From positions 248,001 through 312,000 of the forward strand of contig NZ_CP130427.1 of the NCBI RefSeq assembly GCF_030518795.1: DNA of 64,000 bases, read 5' to 3'. The notes below the pieces were generated by a model. The model did not search any database. It was not told the DNA's origin and was given only the letters and a program-made list of their open reading frames with translations. This stretch comes from Micromonospora sp. NBRC 110009. GTDB taxonomy: Bacteria; Actinomycetota; Actinomycetes; Mycobacteriales; Micromonosporaceae. Shown piece after piece: positions 26,374 to 34,781 of this stretch; position 1 is the stretch's first letter; every line of letters begins with the position of its first letter. The translations under genes were made by a program, and so were the position numbers.

Positions 26374-27423
26374 ATGCGTGCCGTGATCTTCGACGAGTTC
26401 GGTGCCCCACCCGAGGTCCGCGACGTCCCGGACCCCGTGCCGCCGCCCGGGGGTGCGGTCATCCGCGTGGAGGCGACCGGATTGTGCCGCAGTGACTGGC
26501 ACGGTTGGCAGGGACACGATCCGGACATCCGCCCGCCGCACGTCCCCGGGCACGAGTTCGCGGGCGTCGTCACGGCGGTCGGCGCCGGCGTACACGGCTG
26601 GCGGCCCGGGGACCGGGTCACCGCGCCCTTCGTCTGCGCGTGCGGGCAGTGCCCGGCCTGCCTGGCGGGCGACCAGCAGGTCTGCGAGCGGCAGACGCAG
26701 CCGGGCTTCACCCACTGGGGCTCCTACGCCGAGTACGTGGCGGTGCACCACGCCGAGGTCAACCTGGTCCGGCTCCCCGACGAGCTGGACTACCCGGCCG
26801 CGGCGGCGCTCGGCTGCCGCTTCGCCACGGCGTTCCGGGCCGTGGTCAGCCAGGGGCGGGTGGCCGCGGGCGAGTGGGTGGCGGTGCACGGCTGCGGCGG
26901 AGTGGGCCTGTCGGCCGTGATGATCGCGGCAGCGTGCGGCGCGCAGGTGGTGGCGGTCGACGTCGCCCCCGGCGCGCTGGAGCTCGCGAAGCGCTACGGG
27001 GCGACCGTCTGCCTGGACGGCAGCGCCCTCACCGGGCCCGGCGCGGTGGCCGCGGCCGTTCGAGAGGCGACCGGCGGGGGCGCCCACCTGTCCCTCGACG
27101 CGTTGGGCAGTCACGCCACCTGCACCGCGTCGATCGAGAGCCTGCGGCGGCGGGGACGGCACGTGCAGGTCGGCCTCCTCCCGCCCGCCCAGGGCCGCCC
27201 GACCCTGCCGATGGAACTGGTGATCGCGTTCGAGTTGGAGCTGCGCGGCAGCCACGGCATGGCGGCGCACGCGTATCCGGAACTGCTGCGGCTGGTCACC
27301 GCCGGGGTGCTGCGCCCCGCCGAGCTGATCACCCGCACCATCGGCCTCGCCGAGGCGCCCTCCGCGTTGGCCACGATGGACCGGCCCGGCGCCGGCGGGA
27401 TGTGCCTCATCCGCCCGCGGTGA
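26374..27423 (+). CDS. Zinc-dependent alcohol dehydrogenase (MDR family)
   Basis: This 349-aa medium-chain dehydrogenase has a catalytic zinc site (Cys in GLCRSDWHGW, GHEFAG), the four-cysteine structural zinc loop (C-A-CGQCPAC-...-C around residue 90-105), and the Rossmann motif GCGGVGLS. It should oxidise an alcohol with NAD(P)+. The start at 26374 is supported by GAGG 9 nt upstream; an in-frame ATG three codons earlier is possible. It is convergent with the amino acid ABC operon with only 19 nt between stops. Confidence 0.85.
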   Translation: MRAVIFDEFGAPPEVRDVPDPVPPPGGAVIRVEATGLCRSDWHGWQGHDPDIRPPHVPGHEFAGVVTAVGAGVHGWRPGDRVTAPFVCACGQCPACLAGDQQVCERQTQPGFTHWGSYAEYVAVHHAEVNLVRLPDELDYPAAAALGCRFATAFRAVVSQGRVAAGEWVAVHGCGGVGLSAVMIAAACGAQVVAVDVAPGALELAKRYGATVCLDGSALTGPGAVAAAVREATGGGAHLSLDALGSHATCTASIESLRRRGRHVQVGLLPPAQGRPTLPMELVIAFELELRGSHGMAAHAYPELLRLVTAGVLRPAELITRTIGLAEAPSALATMDRPGAGGMCLIRPR

Positions 27424-27442
27424 ATGGCCCGCGGAGCAACTG

Positions 27443-28291
27443 TCAGAGCTGGTGGCGGTCGTCGGCCGGCAGGCCGGGCGGCACGGTCGGCTCGGCGGAC
27501 TGGTCGGGCTGACCGAGCTGCGCGACATGGGTCGGGTCGAGGACCCGGGAGAGGAACGAGCGGGTTCGCTCGTGCCGGGGCGCGCCGAGCACCTCCTGCG
27601 GCGGCCCCTGCTCCACCACGACGCCGCCGTCCATGAAGACGACCCGGTCGGCGACGTCCCGGGCGAACGCCATCTCGTGGGTCACCACCATCATGGTCAT
27701 GCCGTCCTCGGCCAGGTTGCGCATGACGGTGAGGACGTCGCCGACCAGTTCCGGGTCGAGCGCGGAGGTCGGCTCGTCGAAGAGCATCAGCTTGGGGTCC
27801 ATCGACAGCGATCGGGCGATCGCGACCCGCTGCTGCTGCCCGCCGGACAGCTGCGCCGGGAACGCGCCGGCCTTGTCGGTCAGGCCGACCCGCGCCAGGT
27901 TGTCCCGCGCGATCCGCTCGGCCTCGGCGCGGCCGCGCCGGAGCACCTTGCGCTGGGCGACGGTGAGGTTGTCCAGCACCGTCAGGTGCGGGAAGAGGTT
28001 GAACGACTGGAAGACCATGCCGATGCCGCGGCGTACCGAGTTGATCTCGACGTCCGGGTCGGTCATCTCGGTCCCGTTCACCCAGATCTTGCCGGCGGTC
28101 GGCTCCTCCAGCAGGTTGACGCACCGCAACAGGGTCGACTTGCCGGACCCGGAGGGACCGATGACGCAGACCACCTCGCCGTGGCCGACCTCGAAGTCGA
28201 TGCCCTTGAGCACTTCCAGCGGCCCGAAGGACTTGTGCAGGTCGCGGATCTCGACGGCGGGCCGGGATTGGGGAGTCGTCATGTGGGTCAC
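27443..28291 (-). CDS. Polar amino acid ABC transporter, ATP-binding protein (GlnQ-type)
   Basis: This 282-aa ATPase has Walker [10 protein letters not shown], the Q-loop in [10 protein letters not shown], signature LSGGQQQR, Walker [10 protein letters not shown] and the H-loop THEM. The C-terminal ~35 residues (Pro/Gln-rich) extend beyond the usual GlnQ length of about 245. The GTG at 28291 overlaps the permease stop (GTGA); an ATG three codons later is also possible. It is the last gene of a three-gene importer operon. Confidence 0.9.
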   Translation of the reverse strand: MTHMTTPQSRPAVEIRDLHKSFGPLEVLKGIDFEVGHGEVVCVIGPSGSGKSTLLRCVNLLEEPTAGKIWVNGTEMTDPDVEINSVRRGIGMVFQSFNLFPHLTVLDNLTVAQRKVLRRGRAEAERIARDNLARVGLTDKAGAFPAQLSGGQQQRVAIARSLSMDPKLMLFDEPTSALDPELVGDVLTVMRNLAEDGMTMMVVTHEMAFARDVADRVVFMDGGVVVEQGPPQEVLGAPRHERTRSFLSRVLDPTHVAQLGQPDQSAEPTVPPGLPADDRHQL

Positions 28292-29082
28292 CGAGCCTTG
28301 GCGTAGCGGAGTTCGAGGCGTCGTACCACCTGGGACAGGGGCAGGGTGATGATCAGGTAGGTGAGGCCGGCCACCAGGAGCGGGGTGGCGTTCACCCGGT
28401 CGTTCAGGGTGTCCCGACCGAACTTGGTGACCTCGATGGTCTGCGCGGTCACGCCGAGCACGTAGGCGAGCGACGAGTCCTTCGTGAGCAGGATGAGCTC
28501 GTTCGTCAGCGGCGGGATCACGATCCGGAAGGCCTGCGGGATGACGATGGTGCGCATCGCCGTGAAGTGCGACATGCCGAGGGTGCGGGCCGCCTCCATC
28601 TGCCCCTTCGGCACGGCCTGGATGCCGGCCCGGATCGTCTCGGCCATGTACGCCGAGGCGGTCAGCCCGAGACCGATGGCGATCGACCCGAACACCCCGC
28701 CCGGGATCTCCCGCTCGGGGAAGGCGATGGGGATGCCGTACCCGACGAGGAAGAGCACCAGCAGCGCGGGCAGCCCCCGGAACAGCTCGATGTACGCCGT
28801 CGCCACCCAGCGGTACGGCGCCACCCGGGACAGCCGCATCAGCGCGAGGACGGTGCCGAACACCAGGCCGAAGGCGAAGGCGCCCAGCGTGTAGAGGATG
28901 GTGTTGCGCAGCGCGACGGTGATGACCGTCGGGAACATCGACTCGATGATGTCGACGCGGAAGAACGCTTCCCTCAGCCTGCCCCAGTCCGCGGCGAAGA
29001 TCACCACGGCGATGACGGCGACGAAGGCCAGGTACTGGAGCCAGAGGGACAGCCGCTCTCGCTGGCGGCGTCGCAGCTTCAC
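28288..29082 (-). CDS. Polar amino acid ABC transporter permease (GlnP/HisM-type)
   Basis: This 264-aa membrane protein has five to six helices and the coupling EAA loop ([22 protein letters not shown]). The family's conserved [13 protein letters not shown] is present. A single permease implies a homodimer in the membrane. The GTG at 29082 is chosen because the AAGGAG box lies upstream and the product then starts with the Lys-Leu-Arg-Arg positive patch; a longer frame begins at 29136. It follows the binding-protein gene after a 76-nt gap with a strong hairpin. Confidence 0.88.
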   Translation of the reverse strand: MKLRRRQRERLSLWLQYLAFVAVIAVVIFAADWGRLREAFFRVDIIESMFPTVITVALRNTILYTLGAFAFGLVFGTVLALMRLSRVAPYRWVATAYIELFRGLPALLVLFLVGYGIPIAFPEREIPGGVFGSIAIGLGLTASAYMAETIRAGIQAVPKGQMEAARTLGMSHFTAMRTIVIPQAFRIVIPPLTNELILLTKDSSLAYVLGVTAQTIEVTKFGRDTLNDRVNATPLLVAGLTYLIITLPLSQVVRRLELRYAKAR

Positions 29083-29119
29083 GGTTCGACGCTCCTTGAC
29101 TGTGCGGGGGTGGCCGACG

Positions 29120-29150
29120 CGGAGGGCGCGCCGCACGGGCGCGCCCTCCG
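29120..29150 (-). terminator. Intra-operon hairpin between binding-protein and permease genes
   Basis: An 11-bp perfect stem (29120-29130 / 29140-29150) with a 9-nt loop lies just after the binding-protein stop (29159). Such hairpins typically stop part of the transcripts or protect the upstream mRNA, so that binding protein outnumbers permease. Confidence 0.6.
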
Positions 29151-29158
29151 GCCAGAAA

Positions 29159-29977
29159 TCAGGCGCTCGGCTTCTTGCCGATCCACTTCTCGTAGATCGT
29201 GTCGTACGTGCCGTCCTGCTTGGCCTTGGCCAGCACCTCGTTGATCTTCTTGAGCAGTTCCGGGTTGCCGTCCTTCTTCACCGAGAAGCCGTACTGCTCG
29301 CCGGTGTCGAACTCGGCCGTCACCTCGAAGCCGCCCTGGTGCTCCTTGATGTACTCGGTCCAGACCGGCAGGTCGTTGATGGCGGCCTCGATCTGGCCGT
29401 TGGACAGCGCCTGCTGCTCGGCCGCGAGGTCCTCGAACTCGACGAGCTGGAGGCCCTTCTCCTGCTCGAACTTCTTGGCGTAGTCGCGGCCGGTGGTCGC
29501 GGCCTGGACGCCGACCTTCTTGCCCCGGAGGTCGTCGAGCGACTTGTACGTCTTGCCGGTCTTGACGAGCATGGCCTGGGTCGCGTCGAAGTAGGGGTCG
29601 GAGAAGTTCATCACCTTCTGGCGCTCTTCGGTGATCGTCATGCCGGCCGCCGCGGCGTCGCACTTGCCCGTGTTGAGGTCCTGGCCGGACTTGATGCCCT
29701 CGAACGGGGTGTCGATGATCTTCTGCTCGACGCCCAGGTCCTTGGCGACCAGGTCCATGACGTCGACGTCGAAGCCGATCACCTTGCCGCCGGCGTCCTT
29801 GGACTGGAACGGGGCGTACGGCAGGTGGGTGCAGACGGTCAGCTTGCCCTTCTCGATGAGCTTGACGCCGCTCGCCTGGACCTCGCCCTCCTCCTTCTTG
29901 GCGCACCCCGCGCTCGCCGCGAGGGCGGCGATCGCCACGATGAGTCCGGCCTTGCGGACTGCGCTATGGAAAGTCAC
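29159..29977 (-). CDS. Polar amino acid ABC transporter substrate-binding lipoprotein
   Basis: This 272-aa exported lipoprotein has a signal peptide ending in the lipobox ASAGC (lipidated Cys near residue 25) and an SBP_bac_3 fold, recognisable from LTVCTHLPYAPF, IGFDVDVMDLVAKDLG and the RGKKVGVQ hinge strand. It captures a polar amino acid (Glu/Gln/Asp-type; exact ligand unknown). The GTG at 29977 has GGAGG 8 nt upstream and starts the signal peptide directly. It is the first gene of the operon. Confidence 0.9.
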   Translation of the reverse strand: MTFHSAVRKAGLIVAIAALAASAGCAKKEEGEVQASGVKLIEKGKLTVCTHLPYAPFQSKDAGGKVIGFDVDVMDLVAKDLGVEQKIIDTPFEGIKSGQDLNTGKCDAAAAGMTITEERQKVMNFSDPYFDATQAMLVKTGKTYKSLDDLRGKKVGVQAATTGRDYAKKFEQEKGLQLVEFEDLAAEQQALSNGQIEAAINDLPVWTEYIKEHQGGFEVTAEFDTGEQYGFSVKKDGNPELLKKINEVLAKAKQDGTYDTIYEKWIGKKPSA

Positions 29978-30303
29978 GGCAGTGTCCTCCGATCGGCCCC
30001 GCCACGACGGGCCCCCAGGTTGGCGCAAAGAACGATGCGACAGGGGACGCTACCCGATGTGCCGAGCCGCACAAAGATCACCGCGGGGCGTTGAAGCGAA
30101 GCTGTAACCGTCACGCTCCGTAAATGCGGCACTCGGGAGCTAACCGGACGCAGTGCGGCGCTACCAGGAGACGAGGCCGGTGCGAAACCGCACACTCCCG
30201 GCAGCGGCAGTGGCCATGATCGCGAGGAGTCACCGCCGCGCCGCGCGGAACCTGCTGCTCGGTGTGGCCACCGGGATTGCCCGCTGGACCTACCATCCGG
30301 CAC
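29978..30303. other. Divergent intergenic region, no gene
   Basis: This 326-nt region separates the leftward amino acid ABC operon from a rightward lipoprotein gene and should hold both promoters. On the minus strand a weak TTGTGC / TAGCGT pair with 16-nt spacing lies near 30050-30080. No RNA gene or protein is supported. Confidence 0.5.
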
Positions 30304-30786
30304 GTGAAGGCGTCTCTCGTCCGGCTGCTCGCCTGCGTCGTCGTGCCGTTCCTGGCCGCCTGCGGCCCCGAGCCCAGCGGGCCGGTGGCGGCCGGGCCGG
30401 TGACGTACACCTGCTGCGCGGCCAGTGAGGTCGACCGGCTGTACCGGCCGGGGCAGACCGTGACCCTGCACTGGAGTGTCGAGGCCCCGGACGAGCCGGG
30501 CCCGGCGACCCCGCCGCGGGTCGAGCTGACCGCGCTCCTGACCGGCCCGTTCGCGACCGTGGACGAGCTCAAGATCGCGACGACCGATACCCGGACCGTC
30601 CCGGGGCTGGTCACCTTCGCCGCCGCACCGGTTCGACCGTCCGGCGCGCCCGGCGAACGACCCGTCAGCACCATCGCCATCGGTTCCGACGCCCGCCCGG
30701 GCTACTACCACCTCGCCACTTCCGTGATCGGCGACGGCGGCACGGCTGGCGGGGCGAGCGTCGTCCGACTGGTGCCCGGGACCTGA
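30304..30786 (+). CDS. Hypothetical lipoprotein
   Basis: This 160-aa protein begins with a lipoprotein signal peptide (Lys, hydrophobic core, lipobox LAAC at residues ~16-19). The mature part is beta-rich without a family I can name; two adjacent cysteines (TCCAAS) near residue 36 and a closing YYHLATSVIG segment suggest an Ig-like beta sandwich. The GTG at 30304 is chosen because it starts directly at the Lys-Ala-Ser-Leu signal. No operon partner is seen. Confidence 0.55.
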   Translation: MKASLVRLLACVVVPFLAACGPEPSGPVAAGPVTYTCCAASEVDRLYRPGQTVTLHWSVEAPDEPGPATPPRVELTALLTGPFATVDELKIATTDTRTVPGLVTFAAAPVRPSGAPGERPVSTIAIGSDARPGYYHLATSVIGDGGTAGGASVVRLVPGT

Positions 30787-30955
30787 GCCACGCGGCGTCG
30801 ACGCGCCCTACCCGGCGCTGATGGACGAGCCGGGTTCGCGGCCGCCGGGACGCCGGAGGGCCGGGGCGAGGAACAGCGACGGGGACGATGTAACAGGCGG
30901 CCCGTCACCTCGCGCCTGTACCCAGTGAAGTCACGCCTGGGTGAAGGGCACGCTC

Positions 30956-31441
30956 ATGTCTGATCTTTCCGCCGCAGCGCGGGAGCGGGCAGCGCTGGCG
31001 ACCGTCGCGGACGCGATCGTCGCAGCGTCGGTCGGTCGCGGCCTGCGGGTGGCCGTCGTGTGTCCCACCTCCCACCTCGACGTTGTCGACCACCTGGCAC
31101 AGGCGCTGCACGCACGTGGACGGGCCTGCCGCTGCCTGCCGGTCGATCCGGAACGGGAGGACGATGTCGGCGTGCCGGCGGATCGCCACCAGACCGGTCC
31201 CGCCGTTGTCGTGATCACGAGCGGCCTGGCTGCCGAGTCCGACCGTGCGGTGCATCGGGTGAACATCACCGTGACAGCTGGCCTCCCCGTCGCGCGGGCC
31301 GGCGAGCTCGACCGACAGAAGCGGGCCGAGGCGCCTTCCGCGGCACGTGGCGAGGCGGACATCATTCTGGACTACCGCGAGGCCGCCGGCCCGAGGATCC
31401 GCTACATGTCGCCCCATCTCACTGCCGGCGACTGGCGGTAG
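30956..31441 (+). CDS. Hypothetical protein, possibly a P-loop-less uridine-kinase-like remnant
   Basis: This 161-aa protein has an N-terminal helix followed by a strand RVAVVCPTS and an alternating alpha/beta pattern ending in ADIILDY and PRI. That pattern is like small uridine-kinase-type P-loop NTPases, but where a Walker A GxxxxGK(S/T) would stand the sequence reads CPTSHLDVVD, without the Lys. If related, it has lost nucleotide binding. Codon use is normal for the window, so it is likely a real gene. The ATG at 30956 follows AAGGGC. The function is unknown. Confidence 0.45.
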   Translation: MSDLSAAARERAALATVADAIVAASVGRGLRVAVVCPTSHLDVVDHLAQALHARGRACRCLPVDPEREDDVGVPADRHQTGPAVVVITSGLAAESDRAVHRVNITVTAGLPVARAGELDRQKRAEAPSAARGEADIILDYREAAGPRIRYMSPHLTAGDWR

Positions 31442-31572
31442 GACGAGCAGACGGAGCGCCCGGCGGCCCACTCTGGACGATCGGCAGGCGGGCCCGGCCC
31501 GCCGGTACGGACCGGATCGGAACCGGGACGCGCGTAGATTGCGGAGACAGCGCCGTCATCGAGAGGAGAGCC

Positions 31573-31992
31573 ATGTCGAAGCCGCCGCTTCCCGAACCTG
31601 CGGTCGTCATGCTGCAGAAGCCGAACCCCGCCGTCATCGCCACGCTCCGACCGGATGGTCAGCCGGTGTCCGCGGCCACCTGGTACCTGTGGGACGACGG
31701 CCGGATTCTGGTCAACATGGACGAGGGCCGCCGGCGGCTGAGCCATCTCCGCAACGACCCCCGGGTCACGCTGACGGTGCTGGACGAGCAGCAGTGGTAC
31801 ACCCACGTCACCATCATCGGGCGCGTCGTCGAGCTGCGCGACGACGAGGGCCTGGCGGACATCGACCGGCTTTCCCAGCAATACACCGGGCGGCCCTATC
31901 CGCGGCGGGAGCGGCGTCGCGTCAGCGCGTGGATCGAGATCGACCGCTGGCACGGTTGGGGCGCGCTCAAGGAGAACAACCAGATCGGCTGA
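31573..31992 (+). CDS. PPOX-class F420/flavin-binding oxidoreductase
   Basis: This 139-aa protein has the split-barrel fold of pyridoxamine-5'-phosphate-oxidase-like proteins: PAVIATLRPDGQPVSAATWYLW at the N-terminus (cofactor-binding strand pair) and RRLSHLRNDPRVTLTV in the middle, matching actinobacterial F420-dependent PPOX-class enzymes. Substrate is unknown. The ATG at 31573 has a strong GAGAGGAGAG box. It is convergent with the DinB gene. Confidence 0.82.
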   Translation: MSKPPLPEPAVVMLQKPNPAVIATLRPDGQPVSAATWYLWDDGRILVNMDEGRRRLSHLRNDPRVTLTVLDEQQWYTHVTIIGRVVELRDDEGLADIDRLSQQYTGRPYPRRERRRVSAWIEIDRWHGWGALKENNQIG

Positions 31993-32016
31993 CGCGTCCC
32001 CCGGCGCGCGCCGCGG

Positions 32017-32787
32017 CTACGACGCTGCCAGGGCGGCCAGGTCCCGCTCGGCGTAGCACCGGTGCTCCCATTCCTCGTTGAGGATGATCAACAGGCAGTC
32101 ACGTACCGGGTAGCTGCGGGGCGCGGGCCAGCCGGCAGCCTCGACCGGCTCGGTGTGGCTCTTCAGCGACTCCTGGGTCAGACCCTCGATGACGTGGCGC
32201 ACGGTGGACATCCGGTCGCGGCGCAGTTCGAGCACCGCGTCGAGCGGGGGCCGTGCGGCGCGGTCGCGCGGTATGCCCGGGGTGTCCGGCATCTCGTCCC
32301 ACGGCAGGTCCAAGGGGTGCCACGGTGCCGGGTCGCCGAGGATCACCCGCCTGATCCAGGAGTCGGTGGCGAACGCCAGGTGCCGCAGCGTCTCGATGAA
32401 CGACCACTCCCCGTCGACCGACTCGTGCAGCAGCTCGGCCGGCAGCCGGCCGGCTCGATCGAGGGTCTCGTCCCAGAGCCGCTCGAGGATGTCCCACGCC
32501 TCGCGGAAGCCGGCCGGGTCGGTCGGGCGCATCTTGACCCGGTCCGGATACCGCCGGTCCAGCTCAGCGGTGACCAGGGGACCGATGTCGACGCCGTTGA
32601 TGGTCAGGTTCTGGATCTCGCCGTGGATGTCGACGTCGGCCAGTTCGACGCCGCGCATCACCACCCCGGCCAGATCGACGTCGCGAAGCCGGGCACCGGC
32701 GAGGTCGACGGCGCGGAACTGCGCACCGCGGAGGTCGACCCGCTCGAATCGGGCGCCGCGCAGATCGGCGCCGATGAATTCAGCCAT
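32017..32787 (-). CDS. DinB-family protein with N-terminal pentapeptide repeats
   Basis: This 256-aa protein fuses about ten pentapeptide-repeat units of the A(D/N)LXX type (residues 3-55: ADLRG, ADLAG and similar) to a DinB four-helix bundle. The DinB part has His residues at the expected metal positions (LRHLAFATDSW, and EWEHRCYAERDL at the C-terminus). DinB proteins include thiol-transferases; the substrate here is unknown. It is divergent from the MBL gene at 32967, whose operator region it shares. Confidence 0.75.
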   Translation of the reverse strand: MAEFIGADLRGARFERVDLRGAQFRAVDLAGARLRDVDLAGVVMRGVELADVDIHGEIQNLTINGVDIGPLVTAELDRRYPDRVKMRPTDPAGFREAWDILERLWDETLDRAGRLPAELLHESVDGEWSFIETLRHLAFATDSWIRRVILGDPAPWHPLDLPWDEMPDTPGIPRDRAARPPLDAVLELRRDRMSTVRHVIEGLTQESLKSHTEPVEAAGWPAPRSYPVRDCLLIILNEEWEHRCYAERDLAALAAS

Positions 32788-32949
32788 GCGAGCACGCTAA
32801 CCCCACGCGCCGACACTCCGCGGAACGCCCGCCGGGCAGTGACGCCATCCGGCGCGCCGGCAAAAGGCGTTGCGGGCGATGCGCTTCGCGATCCGGCCGC
32901 CCGGAGGAGCGATCCCTGGCCCTCCGCGTACTTCCCACACGATCGCCGC

Positions 32950-32967
32950 TGTGGAATCGTTGCCACA
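32950..32967 (+). promoter_or_regulatory. LacI-type operator 1 at the start of the MBL-GH-lacI unit
   Basis: TGTGGAATCGTTGCCACA is an 18-bp dyad (7 of 9 pairs, central CG) and differs from operator 2 at 37788 in four inner positions only. It ends on the A of the MBL start codon, so a bound repressor would cover the transcription and translation start. A TGGAAT hexamer (32952-32957) inside it may be the -10 box of a nearly leaderless mRNA. Confidence 0.7.
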
Positions 32968-34781
32968 TGCGCCTCACGGACAGCGTGCGCTTGCACCACG
33001 ACACCTGCAACGTCTACCTGCTCGTCAGCGGCCCGGACGCCATCGCCATCGACTTCGGGTCGGGCGCCGTCCTCGACCACCTGGCCGACCACGGTGTCGA
33101 GCGCATCACGGACGTGCTGATGACCCACCATCACCGGGACCAGGCGCAGGGCCTGGCGCGGGCGGCCGGCGCCGGAATCCGGATCTGGGTGCCGTCGACG
33201 GAGCGGGACCTGTTCGCCGACGTCAGCACGCACTGGCAGATGCGCGGCCTCGACAACAACTACGACCTTCGGCAGGACCGGTTCTCGCTGCTGGAAGACG
33301 TACCGGTGCACGGCACCGTGCCGGAATACCGGCCCACCCGGTTCGGCGGGATCACCGTCACCGCGCTGCCCACGCCGGGACACACCCTGGGCTCGGTCAG
33401 CTACCTGGCGGAACTGGACGGCAAGCGGATGGCCTTCACCGGCGACCTGCTGCACGGCCCCGGAAAGGTCTGGTCGGTGTCGGCATTGCAGTGGAGTTAC
33501 AGCGGACTGGAAGGGGCCGCCGCGTCGGTGCTGTCGCTCGGCCTGCTCGCCGACCGGGAGCCCGACCTGCTGCTGCCGTCCCACGGTCGGCCCATCGCCG
33601 AGCCGGCGTCGGCGATCACCGAGACCCGGCACCACCTCCAGGCGCTCGTGGACTTCCGGCGCGACCTGCCCTGGGACCTGGACGCGTGGCTGCGCCAGCC
33701 GTACGAGGAGATCAGCCCGCACCTGCTGCGCAACCGCACGTCCTTCGCGACGAGCTACGCGCTGCTCTCGGACTCCGGCGCCGCGCTGCTGATCGACTAC
33801 GGCTTCGACATGATCACCGGCCTGCCCTCGGGCAGCGACCGGTCGTCGCGCCGGCCGTGGCTGGCGTCGCTGGACGCGCTCAAGCGCAGGTACGGGATCG
33901 ATCGCATCGAGGTGGCCCTGCCCACCCACTACCACGACGACCACGTCGCCGGGTTCGGGCTGTTGCACGAGGTGGAGGGCACCCAGGTCTGGGCGGCGGA
34001 CCTGATCGCCCCGATCCTGCGCGACCCGCTCCGGTACGACCTGCCGTGCCTCTGGTACGACCCGCTGCCCGTGCATCGGGTGATCACCACCGGCATCCCG
34101 GTGCAGTGGCACGAGTACGAGCTGACCATGTATCCGCTGCCGGGCCACACGCTGTACGCGGTGGCGATCGCGTTCGAGGTCGACGGCAACCGGGTGGTGG
34201 CCACCGGGGACCAGCAGGACGGCGGCTCGCCCACCGGGCAGCGCACCGAGACGCCCAACTTCCAGTACCGCAACCGGTTCCGCATCGACGACTTCATCGA
34301 CTCGGCCCTGCTCTACCGGCGACTCTCCCCCGATCTCATGATCAGTGGCCACTGGGAGCCCCGCCGGGTCGACGACGCCTATCTGGAGATGCTGCTCGCC
34401 AAGGGCGAGGAGCTGGCCCGACTGCACCGGGCGCTCCTGCCGCTGGACGAGGTGGACTTCGGCGCGGAGGGGTTCGGCGCCCGGATCATGCCGTACCGCT
34501 CGGCGGTGAGCGGCGGCGAGAGCCTGCACCTGGAGGTGGAGGTGCGCAATCCGTTCCGGCGGCCCTGCGCCCTGCGGGTGGACCTGGTGGCGCCGCACGG
34601 GTGGCGGGTTTCGCCCGGGCACCGCGAGGTCAAGGCCGGGGCGCTCGGCGAGAAGTGCGTACGGTTCACCGTCCAGCCGCCGCCCGGCGTGCCGCGGCGG
34701 CGGGCCCGCGTGGCGGCCAACCTGACCGCGGGCGGCCGCGATTTCGGGCAGCAGGCCGAGGCCCTGGTGGACGTGCGATGA
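32967..34781 (+). CDS. Two-domain metallo-beta-lactamase-fold hydrolase with C-terminal beta domain
   Basis: This 604-aa cytosolic protein holds two MBL-fold halves. The first (1-240) has a degenerate metal motif THHHRDQ (residues 53-59, last His replaced by Gln) but keeps GDLLHG and the LPSHGRP strand. The second (250-480) has a canonical THYHDDH (320-326), PGHTLYA, TGDQQ and SGHWEP. Residues ~490-604 form an Ig-like beta domain. No substrate family is recognisable. The start ATG has no ribosome-binding site and overlaps a LacI operator. The stop overlaps the next gene (ATGA), tying it to sugar hydrolysis. Confidence 0.7.
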   Translation: MRLTDSVRLHHDTCNVYLLVSGPDAIAIDFGSGAVLDHLADHGVERITDVLMTHHHRDQAQGLARAAGAGIRIWVPSTERDLFADVSTHWQMRGLDNNYDLRQDRFSLLEDVPVHGTVPEYRPTRFGGITVTALPTPGHTLGSVSYLAELDGKRMAFTGDLLHGPGKVWSVSALQWSYSGLEGAAASVLSLGLLADREPDLLLPSHGRPIAEPASAITETRHHLQALVDFRRDLPWDLDAWLRQPYEEISPHLLRNRTSFATSYALLSDSGAALLIDYGFDMITGLPSGSDRSSRRPWLASLDALKRRYGIDRIEVALPTHYHDDHVAGFGLLHEVEGTQVWAADLIAPILRDPLRYDLPCLWYDPLPVHRVITTGIPVQWHEYELTMYPLPGHTLYAVAIAFEVDGNRVVATGDQQDGGSPTGQRTETPNFQYRNRFRIDDFIDSALLYRRLSPDLMISGHWEPRRVDDAYLEMLLAKGEELARLHRALLPLDEVDFGAEGFGARIMPYRSAVSGGESLHLEVEVRNPFRRPCALRVDLVAPHGWRVSPGHREVKAGALGEKCVRFTVQPPPGVPRRRARVAANLTAGGRDFGQQAEALVDVR

